Source: Massilia sp. R2A-15 (GTDB lineage Bacteria > Pseudomonadota > Gammaproteobacteria > Burkholderiales > Burkholderiaceae_D). From it: a stretch of DNA of 64,000 bases. Below the pieces are notes generated by a model. It ran no database searches. It saw only the letters and a program-made list of their open reading frames with translations, and was not told where the DNA came from. The stretch lies in NCBI RefSeq assembly GCF_030704305.1, contig NZ_CP131935.1, positions 3,782,001-3,846,000 of the forward strand, given 5' to 3'. The position numbers and the translations under genes are program-made. This document shows positions 1-9,194 of this stretch, piece by piece (position 1 is the stretch's first letter; every line of letters begins with the position of its first letter).

Positions 1-546
1 CATCGGCGCGATGACCTCGATCTCGCGCATGGTCTGGAACGGCCACAGGACCATGTCCCAGGGCGCTGCGCGCGCCAGCCCGGCGAGCGCCGGCGGCGCA
101 ATCCAGGAGTCCACCACGTTGAGCACCTTCACGCCCGCGGCCTCGATTTGGTACATCGAATCGACCTCCGCGTCGAGGGCCTCGCGCGGCGTAACCGTGA
201 ATGGCCCGACCGCCACCGCCTCGTCGGTGCGCAGCGGATGCACCTGCTCGAAACCGAGCTCGCGGATCATCGCGAACAGTTCGTCGAACTGGCAGTACAG
301 GTAGATTGGCGTTGCGCGGTCCAGCAGGTCGAGGCTCTCCAGCGAGCAGTGGTCGTCGTGGAAGTGGGAGATGAACACCGCGGCCAGGTCCAGCTTGCGC
401 ACCTGCTCCAGGTCGAAGCGCACCTCCGGGAAGGCGTGGCAGTTGCGGCTGAACGGATTTTCGAAGATCGGATCGAACGCGATGCGCGTGCCGCCGCACT
501 CGAACAAATAGCCGGCGTGGAGGATTCTGGAGATGGTCAGGGACAT
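1..546 (-). CDS. MBL-fold metallo-hydrolase, 3' end outside window
   Basis: Reading from the ATG at 546 to the window edge gives 182 codons with no stop, so the C-terminus is missing. The protein begins MSLTISRILHAGYLFECGG, and carries HFHDDH near residue 60, the HxHxDH zinc-binding signature of metallo-beta-lactamase-fold hydrolases. The opening residues resemble the L-ascorbate lactonase/RomA-like branch, where a substrate hairpin precedes the metal site. No signal peptide is visible, so it is probably cytoplasmic. It is divergent from the AI-2E permease with about 100 bp between them. The fold is well supported; the substrate cannot be named. Confidence 0.85.
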   Translation of the reverse strand, partial: MSLTISRILHAGYLFECGGTRIAFDPIFENPFSRNCHAFPEVRFDLEQVRKLDLAAVFISHFHDDHCSLESLDLLDRATPIYLYCQFDELFAMIRELGFEQVHPLRTDEAVAVGPFTVTPREALDAEVDSMYQIEAAGVKVLNVVDSWIAPPALAGLARAAPWDMVLWPFQTMREIEVIAPM

Positions 547-648
547 CCTGCCAGTATAGACGGTGCGTCCCTTGGAGCGGTAGCGCACAGATGCAGCCGG
601 GAAAACGGTGGATGCTGTCCTTACAATCCCACATTTAAGGCCGCCGCA

Positions 649-1920
649 ATGATCGACCCATCCACGAACAAGACCGATTCCGAAGTCGGCAGGCGCACGC
701 TTCGCATCGAGCTGGCGCCGAAAACCCTCTTCACCATCGTCGCGATGGTGGTGGCGGTGGCCCTGCTCACCCGGCTGGTCCCGGTCATCCTGGTGCTGAT
801 CGCGGCGCTGATGCTGGTCGGGACCCTCAATCCCACGGTCGAAGCGCTGGAGCGCCGCAAGATCAACCGCAATGTCGCGATCGGCGTGGTGTTCGCGGCA
901 ATGCTGGTCGTCCTCGGCCTGCTGGGAGTGTTCACCGTTCCGGCGCTGGTCGAACAGGTGGCAAGCCTGGTTCAGCAGGAGCCCAAACTGCGCGCGCAAC
1001 TGGTCAAGTTCCTGTCGTCGTATCCGCTGACCGGATCGCTGGCCGAGAGCCTGCGCAGCCTGAAATATGCGGCGCTGTTCAAATCGTACAGCGCCGAAGC
1101 GATGGCGCTGTCGAAAGACCTGTTCGAGATCGTTGCCTACGGCGCCGGCGCGTTCTTCCTCGCGCTGTACATCATGATCGACCGCGACCGCCTGCGCGGC
1201 GCGCTGTACGCGGCCATCCCGCGCGCGCACCACATCAAGCTGTCGCGCATCCTGCTCAATTTGGAGACCATCGTCGGCGGCTACGTGCGCGGCCAGGTCA
1301 TCACCTGCGCGATGATGGCGATCTTCCTGTTCGTCCTGCTGACCGCGTGCGGCGTGCCCAATGCGGTCGCGATCGCGGCGTTCGGCGGCATCGCCGACGT
1401 GCTGCCCTTCATCGGCATCTTCCTGACCATGATCCCGGCGGTGCTGGCGGCGCTGGCCACCAGCAGCTTTGCCGCCACCGTGGTGTTTGTCCTGCTGCTC
1501 TGCTACGAGGAATTCGAAAGCCGGGTGCTGATCCCGATCGTGTATGGCCGCGCGCTGCGGCTGCCATCGTCCATCGTGCTGTTCGCGCTGATTGCCGGCG
1601 GCACGCTATATGGTATCGCGGGCGCGCTGCTGGCATTGCCGGTCGCCGCGACGCTGCTGATGCTGATCGACGAGCTGAAAGTGGAAATGCCGGGCGAGAC
1701 GGCGCAGGCAAAGGACGACGAGATCGAAGCGGACGACGTGATCGGTGAAGAGGAATATTTGCGGCGCACGGACGGCATGCCGGCGGAAGCTGCCGCCGGC
1801 ATCGCGCTGGAGATATCGGAAGAGAAAAAGCTTCAGGAAGACGCCGCGCAAAAGGAAGATGGGGTCGGGTCCGCGGGACCAGACCCCGTGCCCGTCAGTT
1901 CTTCTTCATCACCAGGGTAA
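649..1920 (+). CDS. AI-2E family transporter (PerM/YdiK-type permease)
   Basis: The gene encodes 423 residues. An open frame extends upstream, but similarity to the family begins at the ATG at 649 (MIDPSTNKTDSEVG). Residues about 35-85 hold two hydrophobic segments, followed by a long amphipathic middle section and a C-terminal block of membrane helices including the LRLPSSIVLFALIAGG region. This is the UPF0118/AI-2E exporter layout (inner membrane, about 8 helices). Substrates of most members are unknown. The last 60 residues are hydrophilic, and the extreme C-terminus is encoded partly by a palindromic repeat (1861-1887), giving GVGSAGPDPV. The gene overlaps the convergent paaZ by 26 bp. 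Family assignment is firm; autoinducer export is not shown. Confidence 0.88.
   Translation: MIDPSTNKTDSEVGRRTLRIELAPKTLFTIVAMVVAVALLTRLVPVILVLIAALMLVGTLNPTVEALERRKINRNVAIGVVFAAMLVVLGLLGVFTVPALVEQVASLVQQEPKLRAQLVKFLSSYPLTGSLAESLRSLKYAALFKSYSAEAMALSKDLFEIVAYGAGAFFLALYIMIDRDRLRGALYAAIPRAHHIKLSRILLNLETIVGGYVRGQVITCAMMAIFLFVLLTACGVPNAVAIAAFGGIADVLPFIGIFLTMIPAVLAALATSSFAATVVFVLLLCYEEFESRVLIPIVYGRALRLPSSIVLFALIAGGTLYGIAGALLALPVAATLLMLIDELKVEMPGETAQAKDDEIEADDVIGEEEYLRRTDGMPAEAAAGIALEISEEKKLQEDAAQKEDGVGSAGPDPVPVSSSSSPG
1861..1887. repeat. Family A palindromic repeat inside the AI-2E permease C-terminus
   Basis: This is a 27-base palindrome of the form GGGGTCGGGTCC-GC-GGGACCAGACCCC. It matches the window-wide family A core with a few substitutions. 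It is read in frame as part of the AI-2E transporter C-terminus, so it has become coding sequence without breaking the frame. Its 3' edge is 8 bases from the stop codon of the convergent paaZ. Confidence 0.8.
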
Positions 1921-3946
1921 GAATGTCGTAGCTGGCCACCAGCTCGTCATTCTGGTTGGTGACCTGGACGTCCCAAGCCACCACGCCCTGCCCCACGCCG
2001 CGCTCGTCGGTGCGGTTGCGGTCCACCTTGCGCTTGCAGGTCAGGCGCGCGCGGATGGTGTCGCCGATCGCCACCGGCGTGATGAAGCGCAGGTTGTCGA
2101 GGCCGTAGTTGGCCAGCACCGGACCCGGCGCCGGCGAGACGAACAGGCCGGCCGCCGCCGACAGCACGAAGTAGCCGTGCGCGATGCGCTTGCCGAACTG
2201 CGAATCCTTCGCGGCGATCTCGTCGAAGTGCATGTAGAAGAAATCGCCCGAAATGCCGCCGAAGGACACGATGTCCGCTTCGGTCACGGTGCGGCGGTGC
2301 GTCAGCAGCGAGTCGCCCATCTTCAGGTCTTCGAAGTATTTGCGGAACGGGTGCAGGTCGCTTTCCTGCACCGCGGCGCCGCGCACATATTCGCCGGTGA
2401 CCGCTGCCAGCATTGTCGGCGAGCCCTGGAGCGCGGCGCGCTGCAGGAAGTGGCGCACGGCGCGCACGCCGCCCAGCTCTTCGCCGCCGCCCGCGCGACC
2501 CGGGCCGCCGTGCTTGAGCTGCGGCAGCGGTGAGCCGTGGCCGGTCGAATCGACCGCCGCCTCGCGGTCCAGCACCAGCACGCGGCCGTGGTACGCGGCC
2601 AGGCCCGGCACCGCGCGCGCGGCCACCATCGGATCTTTGGTGCACAGGGTCGACACCAGGCTGCCCTTGCCGCGCTTTGCCAGTTCGATCGCCTCGTCGA
2701 TGCCGGAATACGTCATCATCGTGCTGACCGGGCCGAACGCCTCGACGTCGTGGACCGCGTCGTTGTCCATCGCGTTCCGGCACAGCAGCAGGGTCGGCGA
2801 GAAGAACGCGCCTTCGGATGCGCCTTCGCCGAGGGGCGCGAAGCCGTCGCCGGCGCCGTACACGATCTCGTTGCCCTTGGCGAGCATGGCGACGCGTTCG
2901 GCGACGTCGCGCTGTTGGTCTTTCGAGGCCAGCGCGCCCATGCGCACGTTCTCCAGCTTCGGATCGCCGACGACGATCTTCGACAGGCGTTCGCGCAGGC
3001 GCTCGGCGACCGCGTCGACCTGAGTTTCCGGCACGATGATGCGGCGGATCGCGGTACATTTCTGGCCGGCCTTGCCGGTCATCTCGCGCGCCACTTCCTT
3101 GACGAACAGGTCGAACTCAGCGTCGTCGGGCGTCACGTCCGGGCCGAGGATCGCGCAGTTCAGCGAGTCCGCTTCGGCGGTGAACGGGATCGAGTTGGAC
3201 AGGATGTTCTTGTTCGAGCGCAGCTTCATCGCGGTGTCGGCCGAACCGGTGAAGGTGACGACGTCGGCGCCGTTCAGGCGATCGAGCAGGTCGCCGGTGC
3301 TGCCGATGACCAGCTGGATGGCGCCGTCAGGCAGCAGGCGCGACTCGTGCATCATGCGCACGACCGCCTCGGTCAGGTAGCTGGTGGCGGTGGCTGGCTT
3401 GCCGATGCACGGCATCGCGGCCAGGAAGCTGGGCGCGAATTTTTCGAGCAGGCCCCAGATCGGGAAGTTGAAGGCGTTGATGTGCACCGCCAGGCCGCCG
3501 CGCGGCACCAGGATGTGGGTGCCGGCGAAGCCGCCGCGCTTGCCCAGCGCCATGGCCGGGCCTTCGTGCAGCACGTTCGACGACGGCAGCTCGCGGCTGC
3601 CCATGCTGGCGAACGCGAACAGGGTGCCGATGCCGCCTTCGACGTCCACCCAGCTGTCCGGACGGGTGGCGCCGGTGTGGTTCGAGATCGCGTACAGCTC
3701 TTCCTTGCGCTCCATCAGGTACAGCGCCAGGGCCTTGAGCGTTTGCGCGCGTGTCTGGAAGTCCATCTGCATCAGGGCCGGCACGCCGGTGCGGCGGGCG
3801 TAGACCACCGCTTCCTCGAAGTCGATCTTCTCGGCGTGGGTGTGGTAAATCAGGCTGCTGTTGATGGCGCTGTGCAGCGGCATGTGCGGCTCGGCGCCGA
3901 GCCAGCGGCCACCGATCAGGCTTTGCAGGGTTGATACGTTGCTCAT
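1895..3946 (-). CDS. paaZ: PaaZ, oxepin-CoA hydrolase / semialdehyde dehydrogenase
   Basis: This 683-residue bifunctional enzyme opens the oxepin-CoA ring and oxidises the resulting aldehyde to 3-oxo-5,6-dehydrosuberyl-CoA. The N-terminal aldehyde dehydrogenase domain (about 1-515) has the catalytic cysteine C297 in GKAGQKC and the general-base glutamate E258 in FTAEAD. The C-terminal MaoC hotdog hydratase domain (about 530-683) has D568 and H573 in GDFFYMH, spaced as in the E. coli enzyme (D561, H566). Length equals that of the E. coli protein (681). It is the last gene of the paa operon, separated from paaY by 133 bp containing a REP-like element. RBS GGAGA precedes the ATG. The call is very secure. 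Confidence 0.97.
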   Translation of the reverse strand: MSNVSTLQSLIGGRWLGAEPHMPLHSAINSSLIYHTHAEKIDFEEAVVYARRTGVPALMQMDFQTRAQTLKALALYLMERKEELYAISNHTGATRPDSWVDVEGGIGTLFAFASMGSRELPSSNVLHEGPAMALGKRGGFAGTHILVPRGGLAVHINAFNFPIWGLLEKFAPSFLAAMPCIGKPATATSYLTEAVVRMMHESRLLPDGAIQLVIGSTGDLLDRLNGADVVTFTGSADTAMKLRSNKNILSNSIPFTAEADSLNCAILGPDVTPDDAEFDLFVKEVAREMTGKAGQKCTAIRRIIVPETQVDAVAERLRERLSKIVVGDPKLENVRMGALASKDQQRDVAERVAMLAKGNEIVYGAGDGFAPLGEGASEGAFFSPTLLLCRNAMDNDAVHDVEAFGPVSTMMTYSGIDEAIELAKRGKGSLVSTLCTKDPMVAARAVPGLAAYHGRVLVLDREAAVDSTGHGSPLPQLKHGGPGRAGGGEELGGVRAVRHFLQRAALQGSPTMLAAVTGEYVRGAAVQESDLHPFRKYFEDLKMGDSLLTHRRTVTEADIVSFGGISGDFFYMHFDEIAAKDSQFGKRIAHGYFVLSAAAGLFVSPAPGPVLANYGLDNLRFITPVAIGDTIRARLTCKRKVDRNRTDERGVGQGVVAWDVQVTNQNDELVASYDILTLVMKKN

Positions 3947-3970
3947 ATTCTCTCCGTAGTTTTCTAGATC

Positions 3971-4058
3971 GTCGTACCTGCGAAGGCAGGTACCTATACT
4001 GAATTCGCTTCCACTCTTCTACACGCTCAGCATGGGTACCTGCCTTCGCAGGTACGAC
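3971..4058. repeat. Family B REP/BIME-like inverted repeat between paaY and paaZ
   Basis: A 24-base arm at 3971-3994 (starting GTCGTACCTGCGAAGG) is repeated perfectly in inverse orientation at 4035-4058, giving an 88-bp element. Each arm is also self-complementary (TACCTGC/GCAGGTA), so either two small hairpins or one long one can form. It sits inside the paa operon transcript, upstream of paaZ. The same architecture recurs at 22882, 28276 and 31718. Confidence 0.9.
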
Positions 4059-4079
4059 ACTGAGGTGGTCATCCCCGTT

Positions 4080-4679
4080 TTATTGGTCTTTGGTCTTATG
4101 CATATCGAAGCCGAACTCGATCCGCTTGCGGTCCGGTTCCACTTCGTCCTTCGATTCGACTTCGCGCATGGTCTGCATCGATCTCACCGCGAGTTCGTGG
4201 TACTGCTTCGTGCCGAAACTTTTCCACGCGATTTCCTTGTCTTCCAGCTGGCGCACCACCTTGGCGGGCGATCCCATCACCATGCTGCGCGGCGGGATCA
4301 CCATGCCGGCCTTGATGAAGCTCATCGCGGCGATGATCGAGTCCTCCCCCACCACCGCCTGGTCCATCACAACGGCGTTCATGCCGACCATCGCGTTGCG
4401 CTTGATGCGGCAGCCGTGCAGCACGGCGCCGTGCCCGATGTGGCCATCGACTTCCACCACCGTGTCGTCGCCGGGGAAGCCATGCATCACGCAGCAGTCC
4501 TGCAGGTTGGCGCCCTCTTCCAGGATCAGCCGGCCGAAGTCGCCGCGCATCGACGCCAGCGGGCCGATGTAGCAGCGCGGGCCGACGATCACGTCGCCGA
4601 TCAGCACCGCGCTCGGATGCACGTACGCCGACGGGTGGACTACCGGGGTGACGCCGTTGATCTCATATACTTTGACCAT
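4080..4679 (-). CDS. paaY: PaaY, hexapeptide-repeat thioesterase of phenylacetate catabolism
   Basis: A 199-residue protein of the gamma-carbonic-anhydrase-like left-handed beta-helix superfamily. The imperfect hexapeptide repeats (for example YVHPSAVLIGDVIVG, VVEVDGHIGHGAVLHGC) cover residues about 15-150, and three histidines of the metal site type are visible. In E. coli, PaaY is a thioesterase that hydrolyses dead-end CoA esters formed when the oxepin intermediate is not processed. The product and position beside paaZ agree with that role. It follows livF with 16 bp between stop and start, so it is co-transcribed. The call is secure from sequence plus context; enzymatic role is by family. 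Confidence 0.93.
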   Translation of the reverse strand: MVKVYEINGVTPVVHPSAYVHPSAVLIGDVIVGPRCYIGPLASMRGDFGRLILEEGANLQDCCVMHGFPGDDTVVEVDGHIGHGAVLHGCRIKRNAMVGMNAVVMDQAVVGEDSIIAAMSFIKAGMVIPPRSMVMGSPAKVVRQLEDKEIAWKSFGTKQYHELAVRSMQTMREVESKDEVEPDRKRIEFGFDMHKTKDQ

Positions 4680-4695
4680 AAAATTCTCGATTGGT

Positions 4696-5424
<729 letters not shown>

Positions 5425-5434
5425 GGTCATTCCT

Positions 5435-6190
5435 TTACGCCGGCGCGCCAAGATAGGCGGCGATGACGTCGGGGTTGGCGCGCACTTCGGCGGCGGTTCC
5501 CTCGGCCAGCGTCTTGCCGTAATCGAGGACCAGGATGTGGTCCGACAGGTTCATCACCAGCTTCATGTCGTGCTCCACCAGCAGCACCGTCACGCCAGAC
5601 TGCGCGACCTTGCGGATCAGGTCCTCGATCTCGCCGGTCTCGGTGTGGTTCAGGCCCGCCGCCGGCTCGTCGAGCAGCAGGATCTTCGGGGCCGCCGCCA
5701 GAGCGCGCGCGATTTCGAGGCGCTTGAGCGCGCCGTACGGCATTTGGGTCGCGTCGGCGCCGAGGTATTTGCCCACGCCGACGAATTCCATCAGGCGCGC
5801 GGCTTCGTCACGGCACTCGGCGTCTTTGCGGCGCACGGCCGGCAGGCGCAGCATCGACGCGAACAGGTTCTGGTTCAGGCGCAGGTGCGAGCCGACCATG
5901 ACGTTGTCGATTGCGCTCATGTTCATGCACACCTGGAGGTTCTGGAATGTGCGGCTCAAGCCGCGCCGCGCCAGCGCATCCGGCGCCATGCCGGCGACGT
6001 TCTCGCCGTTGAACATGACCTTGCCGGTGGTCGGCGTGTAGATGCCGCTGACCAGGTTGAACAGCGTGGTCTTGCCGGCGCCGTTCGGGCCAATCACGGA
6101 GTGGATCGCGCCTTCGCGGACGTTGAAGCTGACGTCCTGCACCGCGTGCACGCCGCCGAAACTCTTGCTGAGGTGTTCGATCGACAGCAT
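5435..6190 (-). CDS. livG: Branched-chain-type ABC transporter ATPase LivG
   Basis: A 251-residue ATPase. Walker A GPNGAGKTT, signature YGALKRLEIARALAAAP and Walker B KILLLDEPAAGLNH are all intact, and the C-terminus carries the LivG-type extension ending VIAAYLGAPA. The start is the ATG at 6190 preceded by GGAGAGGG. It overlaps the livM stop by one base (TGATG), showing translational coupling. It pairs with LivF to form the ATPase heterodimer of the paa-linked transporter. Confidence 0.94.
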   Translation of the reverse strand: MLSIEHLSKSFGGVHAVQDVSFNVREGAIHSVIGPNGAGKTTLFNLVSGIYTPTTGKVMFNGENVAGMAPDALARRGLSRTFQNLQVCMNMSAIDNVMVGSHLRLNQNLFASMLRLPAVRRKDAECRDEAARLMEFVGVGKYLGADATQMPYGALKRLEIARALAAAPKILLLDEPAAGLNHTETGEIEDLIRKVAQSGVTVLLVEHDMKLVMNLSDHILVLDYGKTLAEGTAAEVRANPDVIAAYLGAPA

Positions 6191-7131
6191 CACCCTCTCC
6201 TTGCGCGCAGGCGCTGCGCGACGCTTGGCACCAGGCCGCGCGGCAGAAAGATCATGGTCGTCATCAGGATCACGCCGAACACCACCACTTCCCAGCCTTC
6301 GAAGGCCTGCAGCAGTTGCGGCAGGATGGTCAACAGGGCGGCGCCGATGATCGAGCCGAACACCGACGCCATGCCGCCCACCACCACCATCGTCACCAGC
6401 TCGATGGAATGGAAAAAGCCGGCCATGCCGGGCGTGATGAAGCCGATGTAGTGCGCGCTGATCGAGCCTGCGATGCTGGCGACGACCGCCGACAGCACGA
6501 ATACGCGCACCTTGAATTTGGTCGTGTCGACACCGGCGACGCGCGCGGCGATTTCGGAGCCGTGGATCGCCTGCAGCGCGCGGCCGACCGGCGAATCGAT
6601 CAGGTTCAGCGCCAGCCACGTCATCAACAGGAGCAATACCGCGGCCACCGCGTACCAGGCGGTTTCGCCGGCGACGGCGAGGCTGCCCAGCGTGAACGAC
6701 GACACCGCCATGCCGTCAGGGCCGCCGGTCCACTGCTGCTCGTTGTTGATGACGATGGAGATGATGATGCCCAGGCCCAGCGTCGCCATCGCCAGCGTGT
6801 GGCCCTTCAGTTTCAGCACCGGGCGCGCCAGCACCCAGGCGAGCACGCCGGTCGCGACGGCGCCGGCGGCCAGCGCGGCCAGCGGCGGCCAGTTGAAGTG
6901 CGTCGTCAGGCCGGCCGAAGCGTAGGCGCCAAGGCCATAGAAGCCGGCGTGGCCAAGGCTGATCTGGCCGGTATAGCCCATCAGAAGATTCAGCGCGATG
7001 ACCACGATGGCGTTGAGCGCGATACGGATCGCCACGTCCACATAAAAGCTGTTCGGCAGCACCAGCGGCAGCGCCGCCAGCACCACCGCCAGGATCAGCA
7101 GCCCGCTGTACCGGGATTGAAGCAGCTTCAT
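6190..7131 (-). CDS. livM: Branched-chain-type ABC transporter permease LivM
   Basis: A 313-residue inner-membrane permease starting MKLLQSRYSGLLILAVV. About eight hydrophobic helices are evident, and the LivM/LivH signature GYTGQISLGHAGFYGLGAY lies near residue 55. The ATG at 7131 overlaps the livH stop by 4 bases (ATGA), so the two permeases are translationally coupled. An open frame extends further upstream in the same phase but only shadows livH. Confidence 0.94.
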   Translation of the reverse strand: MKLLQSRYSGLLILAVVLAALPLVLPNSFYVDVAIRIALNAIVVIALNLLMGYTGQISLGHAGFYGLGAYASAGLTTHFNWPPLAALAAGAVATGVLAWVLARPVLKLKGHTLAMATLGLGIIISIVINNEQQWTGGPDGMAVSSFTLGSLAVAGETAWYAVAAVLLLLMTWLALNLIDSPVGRALQAIHGSEIAARVAGVDTTKFKVRVFVLSAVVASIAGSISAHYIGFITPGMAGFFHSIELVTMVVVGGMASVFGSIIGAALLTILPQLLQAFEGWEVVVFGVILMTTMIFLPRGLVPSVAQRLRARRG

Positions 7132-8003
7132 ACGCGCTCCGAGATCCTGGCGCCGAACAGGCCGCGCGGCATGAAGAACAGGATCAGCAGGATCAGCACG
7201 AACGGCACCGCGTCCTTGTACGAGGACGAGATGTACCCGGCCGTCATCGCCTCCGCGATGCCGAGAATCAGGCCGCCGGCAACCGCGCCGACGCCGCCGC
7301 CAAGTCCACCCAGCACCGCGGCGACGAAGCCCTTCAGCCCCAGCATGATGCCGGCGTCGTACGAGGTGTAGGTGATCGGCGCGACCAGGATGCCGCCCAG
7401 CGCGCCGAGCAGCGCCGACAGGCCGAAGGACATGAGCAGCACGCGGCGCGTGTTGATGCCGACCAGCTGCGCCGCCAGCTTGTTGTGCGAGGTCGCCAGC
7501 ATGGCCTTGCCGAGCAGGGTGCGGCCGAAGAACCAGGCCAGCGCGCCGACGATGGCGAGCGTGACGCCCAGCACCCACAGGCTTTGCGGCAGCAGGCTGG
7601 CGCCGAACAGCATGATTGGCGTATCGCCCGAAAACGGCGCCAGCGAATGCGTGCCCTTTCCCAGCCAGATCTGCACCAGCCCGCGGATCGTCAGCGACGC
7701 GCCGATGGTGATGATGATCAGCGTGACGACCTGCGCGTTCTGCGCGGGCTCGATCACCGCCTTTTCCATCACGAGGCCGACGATGGCGGTGGCAATGACG
7801 GCGCCGATGATCGCCAGCGGCAGCGGAACGCCTGCGCCGGCCATGACGGCGGCCAGCATGCCGCCCACCATGATGAACTCACCCTGGGCGAAGTTGATCA
7901 CACCGCTGGTGTTGTAAATGATCGTGAAGCCCAGCGCCGCGAGTGCATACGCGGAGCCGACCGTCATTCCCGAGTACAGGAACTGGAGGAATTGAGCGAG
8001 CAT
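7128..8003 (-). CDS. livH: Branched-chain-type ABC transporter permease LivH
   Basis: A 291-residue inner-membrane permease. The N-terminal segment MLAQFLQFLYSGMTVGSAY and the signature NTSGVINFAQGEFIMVGG are typical of LivH. Hydrophobic helices fill the length, ending in the family's FMPRGLFG motif. It starts 10 bases after the stop of the binding-protein gene and overlaps livM by 4 bases. Confidence 0.94.
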   Translation of the reverse strand: MLAQFLQFLYSGMTVGSAYALAALGFTIIYNTSGVINFAQGEFIMVGGMLAAVMAGAGVPLPLAIIGAVIATAIVGLVMEKAVIEPAQNAQVVTLIIITIGASLTIRGLVQIWLGKGTHSLAPFSGDTPIMLFGASLLPQSLWVLGVTLAIVGALAWFFGRTLLGKAMLATSHNKLAAQLVGINTRRVLLMSFGLSALLGALGGILVAPITYTSYDAGIMLGLKGFVAAVLGGLGGGVGAVAGGLILGIAEAMTAGYISSSYKDAVPFVLILLILFFMPRGLFGARISERV

Positions 8004-8012
8004 GGTGACGCC

Positions 8013-9164
8013 TTATTTGAGCTGAACCCAGTCGCCGTTCTTGACCTCGACCATGCGGAACGCGGACAGGTCCAGGCCCATGTGGTTGGTCGGCGACATA
8101 TTGAATACGCCGGTGGTGCCCACGAAGCCCTTGGTACTTTCCAGCGCCGCGCGCACCTTCTCGTGGTCGGGGCCGCCGGCGCGCTTGATCGCGTCGACCG
8201 ACAGGTTCAGCGCGTCGAGCGCGTAGCCGCCGAAGGTCGAAGGATCGACCTTGTACTTGTCCTTGTAGGCCCTGTCGTAGCCGGTCACGACGGCCTTCTG
8301 CGCATCGCCGGCGGCGAGCGAATTGGCGATCAGCAGCGCCGGCGTCGGCAGGCGCACGCCTTCCGCGGCCTTGCCCGACAATTTCAGGTACTCGTCGGAT
8401 GCGACGCCGTGCGACTGGTACATCGGCACCGCGGTCATGCCCAGCTGGCCGTAATTCTTGGTCACGACCGCAGGACCCTGGCCAAGGCCGAACACGAACA
8501 CGGCCTGCACGCCGGGCGTGCCCTTGATGCGGGTTAGCTGGGCGGTGATGTCGGTGTCTTTCGGGCCGTAGGTCTCGTCGGCCACCAGCGTGATGCCGTA
8601 CTTGGCGGCGACGGCCTGGGTCTCCTTGCGGCCCGAGGCGCCGAAGCCGCTGGTCTCGGACAGCAGGCCGACCTTGCTGATGCCGCGCTTCTTCATGTCC
8701 TCGAACACCTTCTCTGCCGCCATGCGGTCGGTGTGCGGCGTCTTGAACACCCATTTCTTGACCGGGTCGATCACCACCACGGCGCCGGCCAGCGAAATGA
8801 ACGGCAGGCTGGCTTTCTCGACCAGCGGCGCCATCGCCATCGTCGCGCCGGTGGTGGTGCCGCCGATCAGGACGTCGACCTTGTCGGATTCGATCAGGCG
8901 CTTGGTGAAGCTGTTGGCCTTGGCCGCGTCGCTGCCGTCGTCGTAGTGCACCAGTTCCAGCTTGCGACCGAGGACGCCGCCTTCGGCGTTGATCTTCTCG
9001 ATATACAGCTGCAGCGTTTTGAGTTCCGGGTCCCCGAGGAAGGCGGCCGGGCCGGATACCGACAGCACCGAACCGATCTTGATTGGATCGGCGGCCGATG
9101 CGCCGGCGGCGGCGACCGCCATGGCTGCAAACAGAACGGACTTCTTGAGCATCGTCTTGAACAT
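8013..9164 (-). CDS. Periplasmic substrate-binding protein of the paa-linked ABC transporter
   Basis: A 383-residue type I periplasmic binding protein (LivK/Peripla_BP_6 family). A Sec signal peptide of about 24 residues ends ASA-ADPIKIG, and the mature protein opens with the family motif IKIGSVLSVSGPAAFLGDPE. The ATG at 9164 is 6 bases after GAGGAG. It lies between paaJ and livH on one transcript. Homologues near aromatic-acid gene clusters in Burkholderiales are usually annotated as branched-chain amino acid binding proteins, but the context argues for an aromatic acid ligand, most simply phenylacetate. The ligand is inferred, not shown. Confidence 0.92.
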   Translation of the reverse strand: MFKTMLKKSVLFAAMAVAAAGASAADPIKIGSVLSVSGPAAFLGDPELKTLQLYIEKINAEGGVLGRKLELVHYDDGSDAAKANSFTKRLIESDKVDVLIGGTTTGATMAMAPLVEKASLPFISLAGAVVVIDPVKKWVFKTPHTDRMAAEKVFEDMKKRGISKVGLLSETSGFGASGRKETQAVAAKYGITLVADETYGPKDTDITAQLTRIKGTPGVQAVFVFGLGQGPAVVTKNYGQLGMTAVPMYQSHGVASDEYLKLSGKAAEGVRLPTPALLIANSLAAGDAQKAVVTGYDRAYKDKYKVDPSTFGGYALDALNLSVDAIKRAGGPDHEKVRAALESTKGFVGTTGVFNMSPTNHMGLDLSAFRMVEVKNGDWVQLK

Positions 9165-9194
9165 CTGTGTCTCCTCGGGGTGGTTATGTTTTTT

